NCBI GenBank assembly: GCA_022842245.1
Contig: JALHPZ010000026.1
Span: forward strand, 33,823 to 97,822
Origin: Gemmataceae bacterium
GTDB lineage: Bacteria; Planctomycetota; Planctomycetia; Gemmatales; Gemmataceae
Direction of reading: 5' to 3'
DNA: 64,000 bases
This document shows positions 47,445 through 58,929 of this stretch, in pieces (within the stretch, counting starts at the first letter, position 1; every line of letters begins with the position of its first letter). The notes under the pieces are model-generated. The model was not told the origin of the DNA and searched no databases. It was given only the letters and a program-made list of their open reading frames with translations. Position numbers and translations under genes: made by a program.

Positions 47445-47749
47445 GACGGACCGTCGCACAGGAAGGGAATGCAGGCAGGAAATCAATTTTACCACGTTGC
47501 CTGCGACCGGTCCAGCGCAGGAGCTCTCCGTCGAATCAATAAACATCCCGTTGATTGTCCGACGGCGGACGACGCGCCCTTCACGATCCGTCATCATCCC
47601 TTCCTTCTCGGCTAATTGGAACACCGAAAGGACGACGTGCGCGTGTTCGCTGGCCTGATTGAGGTTTGTGGCTGGAACGATGGCGACAGACTCGACTGGT
47701 CAACCATTCCGGAATTGTCTATCGTCGCGGTCCCGAAAGGAATCCGGAC
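47445..47749. other. 305-base divergent spacer
   Basis: Lies between the minus-strand DUF1553 gene and the plus-strand ArnT-like gene and must hold both promoters. The frame of each flanking gene stays open into it, but the translations are not protein-like. I see no RNA gene, strong promoter or convincing repeat. Confidence 0.5.
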
Positions 47750-49405
47750 ATGACGAATTCGCGTGCGGTTCATTACCTCCTGCTCGCCGCCGTCATGGCG
47801 ATCGTTTCGCTTCCCAACCTCGGCGTGCCCTCGTTATGGGATGTGGATGAGGGCGTGAACGTCGGCTGCACCCGCGAAATGATGGAGAGCGGCACCTGGG
47901 TCGTGCCGACCTTCAACGGCGAGCTTCGTACCGCAAAGCCGGTGATGCTCTATTGGATCCAACGCCTCTCGTTCCTGGCGTTCGGCATGGACGAATGGGC
48001 GGCCCGCTTCCCGGCCGTGCTGCTCGGACTGGGCACGGTGCTGCTGACGTATGAACTGGCGCGCCGCATGTTCGACGCCGCGACCGGACTACTCTCCGGC
48101 ATCGTCCTCGCGACTGCCATCGAGTTCTGTAAGCTCTCGCATGCCGCCACGCCGGACGCGCCGCTGATTTTCTTCATCGCCCTCACGCTGTACCTTTTTT
48201 GGATCGGCCACGAACACGGTAGCCGGGCGTGGTTCTTCCCCTCCGCCGTCGCCAGCGGACTGGCCACGCTCACCAAAGGCCCGATCGGTCTGGCGATGCC
48301 CGCGATCATCGTCCTCCTTTACTTCGCCTGGAATCGCGAACTCAAGCGGCTGCTCGACTGGCGACTGATCCGCGCCATCCTACTCTGGCTGGTCGTCGCG
48401 GCACCGTGGTACGGCCTCGTGATCTCCGAGACGCGCGGGGCGTACCTCGCGTTTTTCCAGAAAGAGAACGCCGGCCGTTTCATGAACGCGATGGAAGGCC
48501 ACCGCGGACCGATCGTGTACTACATTGGCGCGATCTTCGTCTTCTTCGCGCCGTGGTGCGCCGTCCTCGGAGGGGCGGTCTGGTACGGCATGCGCGCCGC
48601 GTTACCGAAAGCGGCGACCGCCGCCGACGGGCTGCCAATGGCGGACGCGCGGGCACACCGGTTCCTGCTCTGCTGGGCCGGTGTGTACCTCGTCTTCTTC
48701 TCGCTCGCGGCCACGAAACTCCCGAACTACATCGCCCCGCTCTATCCCGCACTGGCGATCCTGACGGCGCGATACCTGATGCGCTGGCGCAACGGCGAAC
48801 TCGCGCTTCCCAAGTGGGTTATGCCCCTTGCGATCGGCGGCGTCGCCCTCGTCGGCATCGTCACGCTCGCGGGGTTGTTCATCGCCGGCGGCGCGATCCC
48901 GGTGAACTTCAAGGGTCTGCGCATCATGCCGACACTCGCGCCGTGGGCCTGGGTCGGCGGCATCCCGATCGCCGCGGCCGGTGCCATGGCCGTGTCGCTG
49001 GCACGCGGGCGGCGAGACCGCGTGATCGCCGCGCTGGCCGTCGGATCGATCGCCTACATCGGCACGATGGCGGCCTTCGTGACGCCCGAAGTGGACGCCT
49101 ACAAGGCCCCGAAGGCGCTCGTCGTCGAAAGCGGTGCCCACGACGTCGAACGCGAAGTCCGCATCGCGAGCTACGACTACACGCAGCCGAGCGTGACGCA
49201 CTACGTCGGCCGCAAGGTCGAACGGATCTTCGAGAAGGAAGCCGTCGTGAAGTTTCTGTCCATGCCGCTTCCGGTTTACCTGTTCGTTCCCGCGAAGACA
49301 TGGGACGAGCAACTCGCCGGCCGCGTGGCCGTGCCGCACCGGATTGCCGCCCGCAAGTACGACTTCCTCCGCAACGGCGACGTCCTCGTCGTCACGAATC
49401 AGTAA
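47750..49405 (+). CDS. ArnT/PMT-family membrane glycosyltransferase
   Basis: A 551-residue polytopic protein of the GT-C class that transfers sugars from polyprenyl phosphate outside the membrane, as ArnT does to lipid A. The acidic loop after the first helix is LWDVDEGVNVG, followed by GTWVVPTFNGEL and KPVMLYW, close to the ArnT pattern. ATPDAPLIFF and GLATLTKGPIG are also characteristic. About 11-12 hydrophobic segments, then a ~100-residue soluble C-terminal part. ATG 47750 has AAGGA and CCGGA upstream. It is followed nine bases later by hldD, so the two may form an envelope-sugar unit. Confidence 0.88.
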   Translation: MTNSRAVHYLLLAAVMAIVSLPNLGVPSLWDVDEGVNVGCTREMMESGTWVVPTFNGELRTAKPVMLYWIQRLSFLAFGMDEWAARFPAVLLGLGTVLLTYELARRMFDAATGLLSGIVLATAIEFCKLSHAATPDAPLIFFIALTLYLFWIGHEHGSRAWFFPSAVASGLATLTKGPIGLAMPAIIVLLYFAWNRELKRLLDWRLIRAILLWLVVAAPWYGLVISETRGAYLAFFQKENAGRFMNAMEGHRGPIVYYIGAIFVFFAPWCAVLGGAVWYGMRAALPKAATAADGLPMADARAHRFLLCWAGVYLVFFSLAATKLPNYIAPLYPALAILTARYLMRWRNGELALPKWVMPLAIGGVALVGIVTLAGLFIAGGAIPVNFKGLRIMPTLAPWAWVGGIPIAAAGAMAVSLARGRRDRVIAALAVGSIAYIGTMAAFVTPEVDAYKAPKALVVESGAHDVEREVRIASYDYTQPSVTHYVGRKVERIFEKEAVVKFLSMPLPVYLFVPAKTWDEQLAGRVAVPHRIAARKYDFLRNGDVLVVTNQ

Positions 49406-49414
49406 AGGCCCGCC

Positions 49415-50356
49415 ATGATCGCCATCACCGGAGCGGCCGGATTCATCGGAGCGAATCTCGCCCACCGCCTGAATCGCGAACGCGAGCTTCTGCTCGTGGA
49501 TCAAGCTCCCGCGCGTCCGGACGTACCGAACCTGCACGGGCTGGAACGGCACACCTACGCCGGCCATCGCGAGTTTCTCGACCGCCTTGACGACCTCCGA
49601 CCCGAAGCGGTCTTCCACCTCGGTGCGTGCAGTTCCACCACCGAAACCAACTGGGACTACCTTCGCGAGAACAACCTCGAATACACGCAACGCCTTTGGA
49701 ACTGGTGCGCCCGGAACGAACGCCCCTTCCTTTACGCGTCCAGCGCCGCGACCTACGGCGACGGGTCGAAGGGCTTCGACGACCTTACGCCGCCGACCGA
49801 TTTGACCCCGCTCAACCTCTACGGTAAGAGCAAGAACGACTTCGATATCTGGGCACTTGAGCAGAGGGATACGCCGCCGCGCTGGGCGGGGCTGAAGTTC
49901 TTCAACGTCTACGGCCCGCGCGAGTCGCACAAGGGGCGAATGGCCAGCGTCGTCTTCCAGACGTATCGCCAGATCCAGGCCACCGGCGGGATGAAACTCT
50001 TCCGCTCCACCGATCCGAAGTATGCCGATGGCGGCCAACTCCGCGACTTCGTCTTCGTCGACGATTGCGTCGAACACCTGCTCTGGCTCTGGAAACACCC
50101 GCACCCCGGCGGAGTCTACAACTCCGGCACCGGCCAGGCACGATCCTTCCACGACCTTGCGAAGGCCGTGTTCGATTCACTCGGTCTACCGCCGATCATC
50201 TCCTTCATCGACATGCCCTCCGACCTCGCGAAACAGTACCAGAACTTCACCCAGGCCAAGACGACCAAACTCCGTGGTGTCGGTTGCACCGTACCGCCGA
50301 CGAGCCTAGAGGACGGCGTGCGAAAAACTGTCGCGTGGTTGCGGGACCATTCCTGA
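49415..50356 (+). CDS. hldD: ADP-L-glycero-D-manno-heptose 6-epimerase
   Basis: Makes ADP-L-glycero-D-manno-heptose for the lipopolysaccharide inner core. The 313-residue extended SDR has GAAGFIG (6-12), GACSSTTE, SSAATYG, the Y136-x3-K140 pair (YGKSK) and the epimerase-specific NVYGPRESHKGRMASV. AAAGG precedes the ATG. Position right after an ArnT-like transferase supports a role in outer-membrane sugar synthesis. Confidence 0.94.
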   Translation: MIAITGAAGFIGANLAHRLNRERELLLVDQAPARPDVPNLHGLERHTYAGHREFLDRLDDLRPEAVFHLGACSSTTETNWDYLRENNLEYTQRLWNWCARNERPFLYASSAATYGDGSKGFDDLTPPTDLTPLNLYGKSKNDFDIWALEQRDTPPRWAGLKFFNVYGPRESHKGRMASVVFQTYRQIQATGGMKLFRSTDPKYADGGQLRDFVFVDDCVEHLLWLWKHPHPGGVYNSGTGQARSFHDLAKAVFDSLGLPPIISFIDMPSDLAKQYQNFTQAKTTKLRGVGCTVPPTSLEDGVRKTVAWLRDHS

Positions 50357-50421
50357 AATCCGATTAGGATAATCCCCGTTCCGGGCCGAAGTGGGCCTGT
50401 TGTTTCCAACCGGGGATTGGC

Positions 50422-51177
50422 ATGTCTGGGCAACGGCTGGCGGGTAAGGTCGCAATCGTCACGGGTTCCGCGCGGGGGATCGGCGCAGCCATCGCCGCCC
50501 GCTACGCCGCCGAGGGGGCGAAGGTCGTCGTCAACTATTCCCGCAGCGAGGCGGAGGCGAACGCCGTCGTCCAGTCCATCCGCTCCGCCGGCGGCATGGC
50601 CATTGCCGTCCAGGCCGACGTCGGCAAGACCGCCGAGGTCGCCCCGCTCTTCGACACCGCCATGAAGACCTTTGGCCGGCTGGATATTCTCGTGAATAAC
50701 GCCGCGATCATGCAGCGGCGCTTCCTCGCGGATGTGACCCCCGAAGAGTTCGACGCCCACTTCGCCGTGAACGTCCGCGGCTACTTCCTCTGCTGCCAGC
50801 AGGCGGCGGCGCTCATGGGCGAAGGCGGCAGCATCATCAACGTCGGCAGCGCCATCAGCCGCATGGCCTACCCCGGCGCCGTCGTCTACTCCGCCACCAA
50901 AGGCGCCATCGACGTGATGACGCGAGTCCTCGCCGCCGAACTGGGCCCGAAGGGCATTCGCGTGAACGTGCTCGCCCCCGGTTCCACACGCACCGACATG
51001 AACAGCATCAAGAGCGGCAAGACGAAGGAAGAAGAAGCTCAGGAAATTGCGCTGACCGCGTTGCGCCGCATCGGCGAGTGCGACGACATCGCCGACGCCG
51101 CCGTCTTCCTCGCCGCCGACGAAGCCCGCTGGATCACCGGCACCTGGCTGGACGTCTCGGGAGGGATCCGGCTGTGA
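50422..51177 (+). CDS. Short-chain dehydrogenase/reductase (FabG-like)
   Basis: A 251-residue classical SDR. Cofactor motif TGSARGIG (14-21), NNAA (92-95), catalytic S143, Y156 and K160 (YSATKGA), and a C-terminal WITGTWLDVSGG typical of the fold. Sequence is of the FabG/glucose-dehydrogenase group, but no fatty-acid genes are near, so the substrate is open. A GGGGA ribosome-binding site lies just upstream. Confidence 0.92.
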   Translation: MSGQRLAGKVAIVTGSARGIGAAIAARYAAEGAKVVVNYSRSEAEANAVVQSIRSAGGMAIAVQADVGKTAEVAPLFDTAMKTFGRLDILVNNAAIMQRRFLADVTPEEFDAHFAVNVRGYFLCCQQAAALMGEGGSIINVGSAISRMAYPGAVVYSATKGAIDVMTRVLAAELGPKGIRVNVLAPGSTRTDMNSIKSGKTKEEEAQEIALTALRRIGECDDIADAAVFLAADEARWITGTWLDVSGGIRL

Positions 51178-51285
51178 AATCGTGAAACAGCGAACACGAT
51201 TTCAACCGAACTGCCGTTTGCATCCGGGTCGCATTTGCGATAGCATCGATGTCACCTACCCTCCCCCTCATCCTTCGGGGGCCCG

Positions 51286-53904
51286 ATGCGCATCGCGGTA
51301 TTATTCTTTGTCGCCTGGTTTGCCCCGCTTGGCTTCGCTCAGACGGTTGACTATGCGCGGGATGTGAAGCCGATCCTGAAGGAACGATGCTTCGCCTGCC
51401 ACGGCGCGCTCAAGCAGGAATCGGACCTGCGACTCGATACGGCCGCGGCGATGCTGAAGTCGGAAGTCGTGGTGAAGGGAAAGCAGAACGAGAGCGCACT
51501 TGTCTCGCGGATCGCGGCGAACGACGGCGAGCGCATGCCGCCGGAGGGAAAACCGCTCACGAAAGAGCAGATCGCGGCGATCGCGAAATGGATTGAAGAG
51601 GGGGCGAAGGCGCCGGCGGACGAGAAGCCGGAGGAAGATCCGAAACGGCACTGGGCCTTCGTGAAGCCGGTTCGCCCGAAGGTGAACGGTCCTCCGATCG
51701 ATTCGCTGCTCGAAGTTGAGCGTGCGGCTCGTGGCTTGAAGACCTCGCAGGAAGCGGATCGTGCTACCCTGCTCCGCCGTGTCTACCTCGATCTGATCGG
51801 CCTGCCGCCGACACGCGAACAACTCCATGCCTTCATCAACGACGCGTCGCCCGACGCCTACGAGAAAGTCGTGGATCGGTTGCTCGCGTCGCCGCAGTAC
51901 GGGGAACGCTGGGCGCGGCACTGGATGGACATCTGGCGCTATTCCGATTGGTACGGCCGGCGCGGCGTGCCAGACGTGCTGAACAGCTACGGACAGATCT
52001 GGCGCTGGCGCGACTGGATCGTGAAGTCCTTAAATGAGGACCGCGGCTACGACCAGATGATCCGCGACATGCTCGCGGCCGACGAACTGACGCCGACCGA
52101 TGACGCGAATATTGTGGCGACCGGGTTCGTTGTAAGGAACTTTTATCGCTGGAATTACAACAACTGGATGCGCGACAACGTCGAGCACACGGGCAAGGCG
52201 TTCCTCGGCCTCACGTTCAACTGCTGCCATTGCCACGACCACAAATACGACCCGATCACGCAGGAAGAATACTTCAAGCTGCGGGCCATCTTCGAGCCGA
52301 TCGAGATCCGCACCGATCGCTGGCCGGGCGAGACTGATCCGGGGGTGTATCCGAAGTACAGCTATGGCGCGTCGTACAAACCGATCACGACCGGCATGGT
52401 GCGCGTCGTCGAGGAGAAGTTAGACGCGCCAACGCGATTCTACACGGGCGGCGACGAACGCAACGTGGCGAAGGACAAGCCGCCGATCCCGCCGGGCATA
52501 CCCGCGAGCCTCGGTGGGAAGTACGAAGCGAAGCCGGTGATGCTGCCGCCGGAGGCCTGGTATCCGGGGTTGAAGGCGTTCGTTCGCGTCGAGGAACGGA
52601 AGCGCCGGGACGACGCCATCCATGCTGCAACTCAGGAATTCGACGGCGCACGCCAGGCGATCGCCCAACTCGTCGGCCGGATGCTGCTCCAACCGCTCGC
52701 GTTTTCCGAACACGAACTGGCCGACGCGAAGTTCCGCAACGCCCGCGCTCATCTGGACGCGGCCATTGCCGATCGGGATTCGTTGATCGCACGGATCGCG
52801 GCCGACGACGTGCAATACTTAAAGACCAAAGGCGACCCGAAAGCGGCGGCGCAGGACGCGAACCTGGCCGAAAGCCGACACAAGGTGGCGTTGGCGAAAT
52901 CGGCGATCGCGAAAACTGAGCTTGCGCTCGCGGCGACCCGCCGGACGAAGTCGCAGGCGGCGCAGGTGCCGGCCCTCGAGAAGCAACTTGCCGCCGCGAA
53001 GGCGGCGCTGGCCACGGCCGAAGCGGCCGCAAAGACCGTATCGACCAGCTACTCGCCGCTTTCGCACCAGTACGCGAAGACGACGACCGGCCGCCGCTCC
53101 GCGCTCGCGAACTGGATCGCGAACCGCGACAACTCGTTGACGGCGCGCGTGGCCGTCAATCATGTCTGGAACTGGCACTTCGGCCGGCCGCTCGTCGAGT
53201 CGACCGAGAACTTCGGCCGCAGCGGCAAGCCGCCTACCCACCCGCAACTCCTCGACTGGCTCGCTGTCGAACTGATGGACAACGGCTGGAAATTCAAGCC
53301 GCTACACCGCCTCATTGTGACATCAAAAGCCTATCGGCTCGCGTCGAACGGCCCGCGGCATCCGAGCGATCTCGACAACGTCTATCTCGCCCGGTTCCCG
53401 TCTCAGCGGATCGACGCGGAAGTCGTACGCGACAGCCTCCTGCATGTGGCCGGGGAACTCGACCTCACGGTCGGCGGACCTGACATCCCGCAGGATCAAG
53501 GGCTGACGAACCGCCGCCGGAGCCTTTACTTCACCCACCACGGCGAAGCCCGCATGATGTTCCTCGACCTCTTCGATTCGCCCAACCCCTGCGACGCCTA
53601 CCGCCGCACCGGTTCGGTCCTGCCGCAGCAGGCCCTCGCTCTGAGCAACAGCCAACTGACGCTCGATCTGGCTCGGAAACTGACAGCGAAACTGACCGCC
53701 GAATCGAACGACGCGGCGTTTGCGACGGCGGCGTTCGAACAGGTACTCGCACGACCGCATAGCGACGCGGAGCGGAACTCAGCGATCCGGTTCCTGTCGA
53801 AGCAGACCCGACTCCTGTCGAGCGAATCGAAGCCTTCGCAGCGGGCACGGGAAGGCCTCGTGCAGGCTCTGTTCAACCACTCCGACTTCGTGACCGTGAG
53901 ATGA
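51286..53904 (+). CDS. PSCyt1-DUF1549-DUF1553 protein
   Basis: An 872-residue secreted protein. Signal (MRIAVLFFVAWFAPLGFA), PSCyt1 heme site CFACH (35-39), DUF1549 (~140-350, with CCHCHDHKYDPI), an Ala/Lys-rich coiled coil (~525-585) and DUF1553 (~600-860). Unlike the paralogue at 44400 it has no insert inside DUF1553. Overlaps the following DUF1501 gene by ATGA. A possible promoter precedes it in the 108-base gap (TTGCAT, 17 bases, TAGCAT). Confidence 0.92.
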   Translation: MRIAVLFFVAWFAPLGFAQTVDYARDVKPILKERCFACHGALKQESDLRLDTAAAMLKSEVVVKGKQNESALVSRIAANDGERMPPEGKPLTKEQIAAIAKWIEEGAKAPADEKPEEDPKRHWAFVKPVRPKVNGPPIDSLLEVERAARGLKTSQEADRATLLRRVYLDLIGLPPTREQLHAFINDASPDAYEKVVDRLLASPQYGERWARHWMDIWRYSDWYGRRGVPDVLNSYGQIWRWRDWIVKSLNEDRGYDQMIRDMLAADELTPTDDANIVATGFVVRNFYRWNYNNWMRDNVEHTGKAFLGLTFNCCHCHDHKYDPITQEEYFKLRAIFEPIEIRTDRWPGETDPGVYPKYSYGASYKPITTGMVRVVEEKLDAPTRFYTGGDERNVAKDKPPIPPGIPASLGGKYEAKPVMLPPEAWYPGLKAFVRVEERKRRDDAIHAATQEFDGARQAIAQLVGRMLLQPLAFSEHELADAKFRNARAHLDAAIADRDSLIARIAADDVQYLKTKGDPKAAAQDANLAESRHKVALAKSAIAKTELALAATRRTKSQAAQVPALEKQLAAAKAALATAEAAAKTVSTSYSPLSHQYAKTTTGRRSALANWIANRDNSLTARVAVNHVWNWHFGRPLVESTENFGRSGKPPTHPQLLDWLAVELMDNGWKFKPLHRLIVTSKAYRLASNGPRHPSDLDNVYLARFPSQRIDAEVVRDSLLHVAGELDLTVGGPDIPQDQGLTNRRRSLYFTHHGEARMMFLDLFDSPNPCDAYRRTGSVLPQQALALSNSQLTLDLARKLTAKLTAESNDAAFATAAFEQVLARPHSDAERNSAIRFLSKQTRLLSSESKPSQRAREGLVQALFNHSDFVTVR

Positions 53905-55346
53905 CCATGAAGCGACGCACGTTTCTCGCGGATGCCGGCATGGGCTGCACCGGTCTCGCGCTCGGGTCGCTGCTCTGGCAGGACGGCTTCGCGCGGGCCG
54001 AAACGGCGCTCGCCGCAGGCAAACCGCACCACGCGCCGAAGGCGAAGTCGGTCATCTGGATCTACCTCTCCGGCGGCGTCAGCCAGATGGAAAGCTGGGA
54101 CCCGAAACCGGCGCTCACGAAATACGCCGGCAAGACCTTCGCCGATACGCCGTTCGCCGATCCGCTCAAGTCGCCGCTGTTCTTCAAGCATTCCCGCGAC
54201 GTCGTCGGCGGCACACGACCGTATCCGAAGATCTTCCCGCTCCAGGTCGGTTTCAAGAAGCACGGCCAGCTCGGCATCGACATCGCCGACTGGTTCCCCG
54301 AGATCGCGAAGTGCGTCGACGATCTCGCCTTCGTGCGCTCGATGTACACGACCGATAACGACCACGGCGCGGAGTTCCAGTTCCACAACGGCCGGCACCA
54401 GCTCGATGAGCAGCAGCCGAGCATCGGCTCGTGGGCGACTTATGGCCTCGGATCGCTCAACGAAAACCTGCCACAGTTCGTCTTTCTCGGGCAGTATTCC
54501 GACACGCGCGTGAAGAAGAACTTCGCGGCAGACTACCTGGGGCCGCAGTACACCGGCGTTGAGTTGTCGCTTGATCCGAAGAACCCGTTGCCGTTCGCGG
54601 CACGGCCCAAGGGCGTGCTGGCAAAGGAACAGGAAAATCAATTCGAGTTCGTCAACGAGTTGAACAAGCTCCGGCAGGTTGAATACCCGGACGACGAACA
54701 ATTGAAGGCGAGGATCAAGAGCTACGAACTCGCGTTCCGGATGCAGTCTGCCGTGCCGTCGGTGCTGGACCTTACCAAGGAAACCGCCGAGACCAAGGCG
54801 CTCTACGGTATCGACAACCCGACCACCGAGCTCTATGGCCGGCGTTTGCTCGCGGCGCGGCGGCTCGCCCAGCACGGCGTGCGCTTCTCGCTCGTCTATC
54901 TCAGCGGCTACGGCGAATGGGATTCGCACAACGACCTGAAGAACCTGCACGCGAAGAGCGCCGCCCGCGTGGATAAGCCGATCGCCGGGCTGATCCGCGA
55001 CCTGAAGCGCAGTGGCCAGGACAAGGACACACTCGTCGTCTGCTGCAGCGAGTTCGGCCGCACCCCGGGCCTTGAAACGCGGGACGCCTACAAGATGCCG
55101 ACCGGCCGCGACCACCACCCGCACGGCTTCTCGGTCTGGCTCTTCGGGGCTGGCATCAAACGCGGCGTCATCCACGGCGCGACCGACGAACTGGGCTTCC
55201 ACGCCGTCGAGCACCCGCACTACGTCACCGATATCCACGCAACAGTGCTCGATCGGTTGGGATTGGACAATCGCAGGCTGAACATCCCGGGCCGCAAGCG
55301 TCTGGAGATCGACTATGGTGAACCCATCAAGCAGATCATGAGTTAA
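53901..55346 (+). CDS. DUF1501 protein, Tat-exported (copy 2)
   Basis: A 481-residue protein with a Tat-like signal (KRRTFLADAGMGCTGLALGSLL). Family motifs: YLSGGVSQMESWDPKP, SEFGRTPG and GRDHHPHGFSVWLFGAGIKRG. A short form starting at ATG 53907 would remove MT. Partner of the preceding DUF1553 gene by a 4-base overlap. It differs from copies 1 and 3 in having 'SGGVSQMESWD' where they have 'GGPSHVDLFD'. Confidence 0.92.
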   Translation: MTMKRRTFLADAGMGCTGLALGSLLWQDGFARAETALAAGKPHHAPKAKSVIWIYLSGGVSQMESWDPKPALTKYAGKTFADTPFADPLKSPLFFKHSRDVVGGTRPYPKIFPLQVGFKKHGQLGIDIADWFPEIAKCVDDLAFVRSMYTTDNDHGAEFQFHNGRHQLDEQQPSIGSWATYGLGSLNENLPQFVFLGQYSDTRVKKNFAADYLGPQYTGVELSLDPKNPLPFAARPKGVLAKEQENQFEFVNELNKLRQVEYPDDEQLKARIKSYELAFRMQSAVPSVLDLTKETAETKALYGIDNPTTELYGRRLLAARRLAQHGVRFSLVYLSGYGEWDSHNDLKNLHAKSAARVDKPIAGLIRDLKRSGQDKDTLVVCCSEFGRTPGLETRDAYKMPTGRDHHPHGFSVWLFGAGIKRGVIHGATDELGFHAVEHPHYVTDIHATVLDRLGLDNRRLNIPGRKRLEIDYGEPIKQIMS

Positions 55347-55378
55347 CCACGAAGGTACGGATAAGAAAATGTCGTCGA

Positions 55379-55957
55379 TTGGGGCTGACCAAAGTGAATG
55401 ATCCAGCGTTAAAAGAGTGGCTTTCAAGACCACGAACAGAGATTGTCGCCGCGGTTTCTGAAGGTGTCCGCACCCATGTGGCGAAACTGCGATCACTCGG
55501 AATTCAGTTCTACGGCTATGCCCTCCTGCCAGGCGAACCTTTCGACATTAACAGCATCGTTGCTGTAGCCAATACTGAGGCTAGGATTAAGGTTCCACAC
55601 ACCGACGGTCAGTATCGATACTACCGCTATTGTGTCGATGAATGGGAGCATTGGGAACGCGAGGGATTCGATAAGGCCAACGCATTGCTGGTTGAGGCTA
55701 ATACGAAGTTTAAATCAATGCACTCGAAGGAGGACGGGGACTGCAGGATGGACGAATTTGAGAAAGCCCATTCGGACGCCTTGCTTGACGCCGTGGTTCG
55801 CGGTCTCGAAGTCGCCAAGAACGTCGGTGCTTTTGGAGAGTCTGAGCCGTTTCTCGCAGTCTGGATCGCTGATTCAGACCACGAAATATTGCCCAAGTCT
55901 GTGCGAAGACTCAATTCCGAGCTGATTACGAGAGACTTCCTACTTGAATTTGGATGA
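55379..55957 (+). CDS. DUF4303-like protein
   Basis: A 192-residue soluble protein resembling DUF4303 (FYGYALLPGEPF near 50, ANTEARIKV, VDEWEHWEREGFDKAN). Such proteins are often found as immunity-type or SUKH-associated proteins, but no toxin gene is adjacent here. Start is uncertain: TTG 55379 or GTG 55394 (the latter with GGGG upstream); an out-of-frame ATG at 55369 gives only a short peptide. GC content is lower than that of both neighbours, suggesting an acquired gene. Confidence 0.65.
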   Translation: MGLTKVNDPALKEWLSRPRTEIVAAVSEGVRTHVAKLRSLGIQFYGYALLPGEPFDINSIVAVANTEARIKVPHTDGQYRYYRYCVDEWEHWEREGFDKANALLVEANTKFKSMHSKEDGDCRMDEFEKAHSDALLDAVVRGLEVAKNVGAFGESEPFLAVWIADSDHEILPKSVRRLNSELITRDFLLEFG

Positions 55958-55978
55958 GTAAGACCAAGTCTCACAACA

Positions 55979-56854
55979 TCAGATCAGATAGAGCTGCACC
56001 AAACCTGCCGCCAGCAGTCCAAGGCTGATGACGGCGTTCACGTGGAAGAACGCCTTGTTCACCTTCGCGAGGCTGTCGGCCGAGACGAGGGAATGTTCGT
56101 AGACGAGCAGCACGCCGACGGCGACTACCGTTCCGATGAAGACCGGTCCTTGCAGGAACGGCGTCGCAAGCATCAATCCGACAAGCAGCAGAAACGTCAG
56201 CGCGTGGCAGCCCGCCGCGATACGGAGGCTGCGCCGCACGCCGAAGCGGGCCGGGATGCTGTGCAGGCCCTCCTTCGCGTCGAACTCGGCGTCCTGGCAC
56301 GCGTAGAGGATGTCGAAGCCCGTCACCCAGAACAGCACGGCCGCGCCGAGCAGGAGCGGCGTTTCCATTTCGACCAATCCCCGGATCGCGATCCACGCCG
56401 ACACCGGCGCGAGCAGGAGCGCGGCCCCGAGCCAGACGTGCGCGAGCGACGTGACGCGCTTCGTGAGGGAATAGCCGGCGAGGAAGATCAGCACCGGACC
56501 GGCGAGGATGAACGGCCACGGATTCGCAAAGGCGAAGCAAGTCCCCACGAATGCCACGGCATTCCCGACGGCGAAAGCCGCGACGAGGCCGAAGGAGAGC
56601 GTGCCGGCCGGGAGGTGACGGTTCGCCGTACGCGGGTTCTTCGTGTCGACGTCCCGATCGGCAATCCGGTTGAACGCCATCGCGAAATTGCGGGCGAAGA
56701 CCATGCACGCGAGGATGCCGACAAGGTCCAGCCAGCGGAACGGCTCCGTCTTCCAGGCGATCGCGGCGCTTAGTAACGCGAACGGCAGCGCGAACAACGT
56801 GTGCGAAAAGCGGACGAGTTCCAGCAGCTTGCGAACGGTGGCGAGCATGGACAT
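55979..56854 (-). CDS. UbiA-family prenyltransferase (4-hydroxybenzoate polyprenyltransferase-like)
   Basis: A 291-residue integral membrane enzyme that prenylates an aromatic acceptor in quinone synthesis. First Asp-rich motif NRIADRDVD and second motif CQDAEFDAKEG, separated by about 110 residues, with eight to nine hydrophobic segments. In planctomycetes, which use menaquinone, this may be a menaquinone-route enzyme or UbiA paralogue. Start is ATG 56854; ATG 56848 is also possible. Divergent from DUF1501 copy 3. Confidence 0.9.
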   Translation of the reverse strand: MSMLATVRKLLELVRFSHTLFALPFALLSAAIAWKTEPFRWLDLVGILACMVFARNFAMAFNRIADRDVDTKNPRTANRHLPAGTLSFGLVAAFAVGNAVAFVGTCFAFANPWPFILAGPVLIFLAGYSLTKRVTSLAHVWLGAALLLAPVSAWIAIRGLVEMETPLLLGAAVLFWVTGFDILYACQDAEFDAKEGLHSIPARFGVRRSLRIAAGCHALTFLLLVGLMLATPFLQGPVFIGTVVAVGVLLVYEHSLVSADSLAKVNKAFFHVNAVISLGLLAAGLVQLYLI

Positions 56855-56913
56855 TGAACCGACGAAACCTCGTGCCGACAACCGAATCGCGTGCCGCCCG
56901 CGTCCGTTCGGCT

Positions 56914-56919
56914 ATAGTA
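56914..56919 (+). promoter_or_regulatory. -10-like TATAGT before DUF1501 copy 3
   Basis: TATAGT lies 30 bases before the ATG at 56949, a suitable distance for a short leader. No convincing -35 is seen. GGAG sits about 10 bases before the ATG. Confidence 0.35.
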
Positions 56920-56948
56920 CGGGAAAGACCAACAATCGGAGCGTTCCG

Positions 56949-58345
<1,397 letters not shown>

Positions 58346-58349
<4 letters not shown>

Positions 58350-58837
58350 CGTTCGACCCGACCTGCTATGGCCCGGCCGTGGCCGCGATCCTCGGCGATG
58401 GTTCCCGACTCGCCGACCTCGGCCCTGGCACGCCGAATGAAGCGATGCGCCCGAAGCTCGCCGCCCTCACCGGTTTGCCTCCCGCTTGCATGGCCGGCCT
58501 CTGGCTTTACCACGATTTCCTCGACGAATCGCACTCCATCAGCCAGAACATCCACTCGCCGAACGGAAGCTTCTGGCACGCGATCATGCACCGCCGCGAG
58601 CCGGACCCGTCGAACAGCAAGTACTGGTGGGTCCGCGTCGGGGCGCATCCGGTCCTTCAACAGCTCGTCGAGCAGGCCCCCGCCCTACGCTACAAATACA
58701 CAAACCCCTTTGACTTCGTGGATTTCTGCGAAGAGATTCGAGGCTCCGGCTCTGGCGACGAGAAGCTCGCCAGTAGGGTGCAGTTGCTGGAGTGGCAGCT
58801 TCTCTTCGCCCACTGCTTTCGGGGCACCGCTGCGTAG
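58346..58837 (+). CDS. 163-residue protein coupled to DUF1501 copy 3
   Basis: Starts with GTG at 58346, overlapping the TGA of the DUF1501 gene by four bases. The product has conserved-looking LYHDFLDESHSISQNIHS, GSFWHAIMHRREPD and YWWVRVGAHPV stretches rich in His, Trp and acidic residues, suggestive of a metal-binding or catalytic site, with no signal peptide. I believe similar hypothetical proteins occur in other planctomycetes but cannot name a family. The coupling suggests a function tied to the exported partner or to shared regulation. Confidence 0.7.
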
Positions 58838-58929
58838 GCGGCAATCGGCGATACGCCCCCAATCCAGAACCCCGCGCTGAAGTAACAATACTTTACCTGG
58901 CTTCCCGAGAAAATAATCCCGAATCGACA

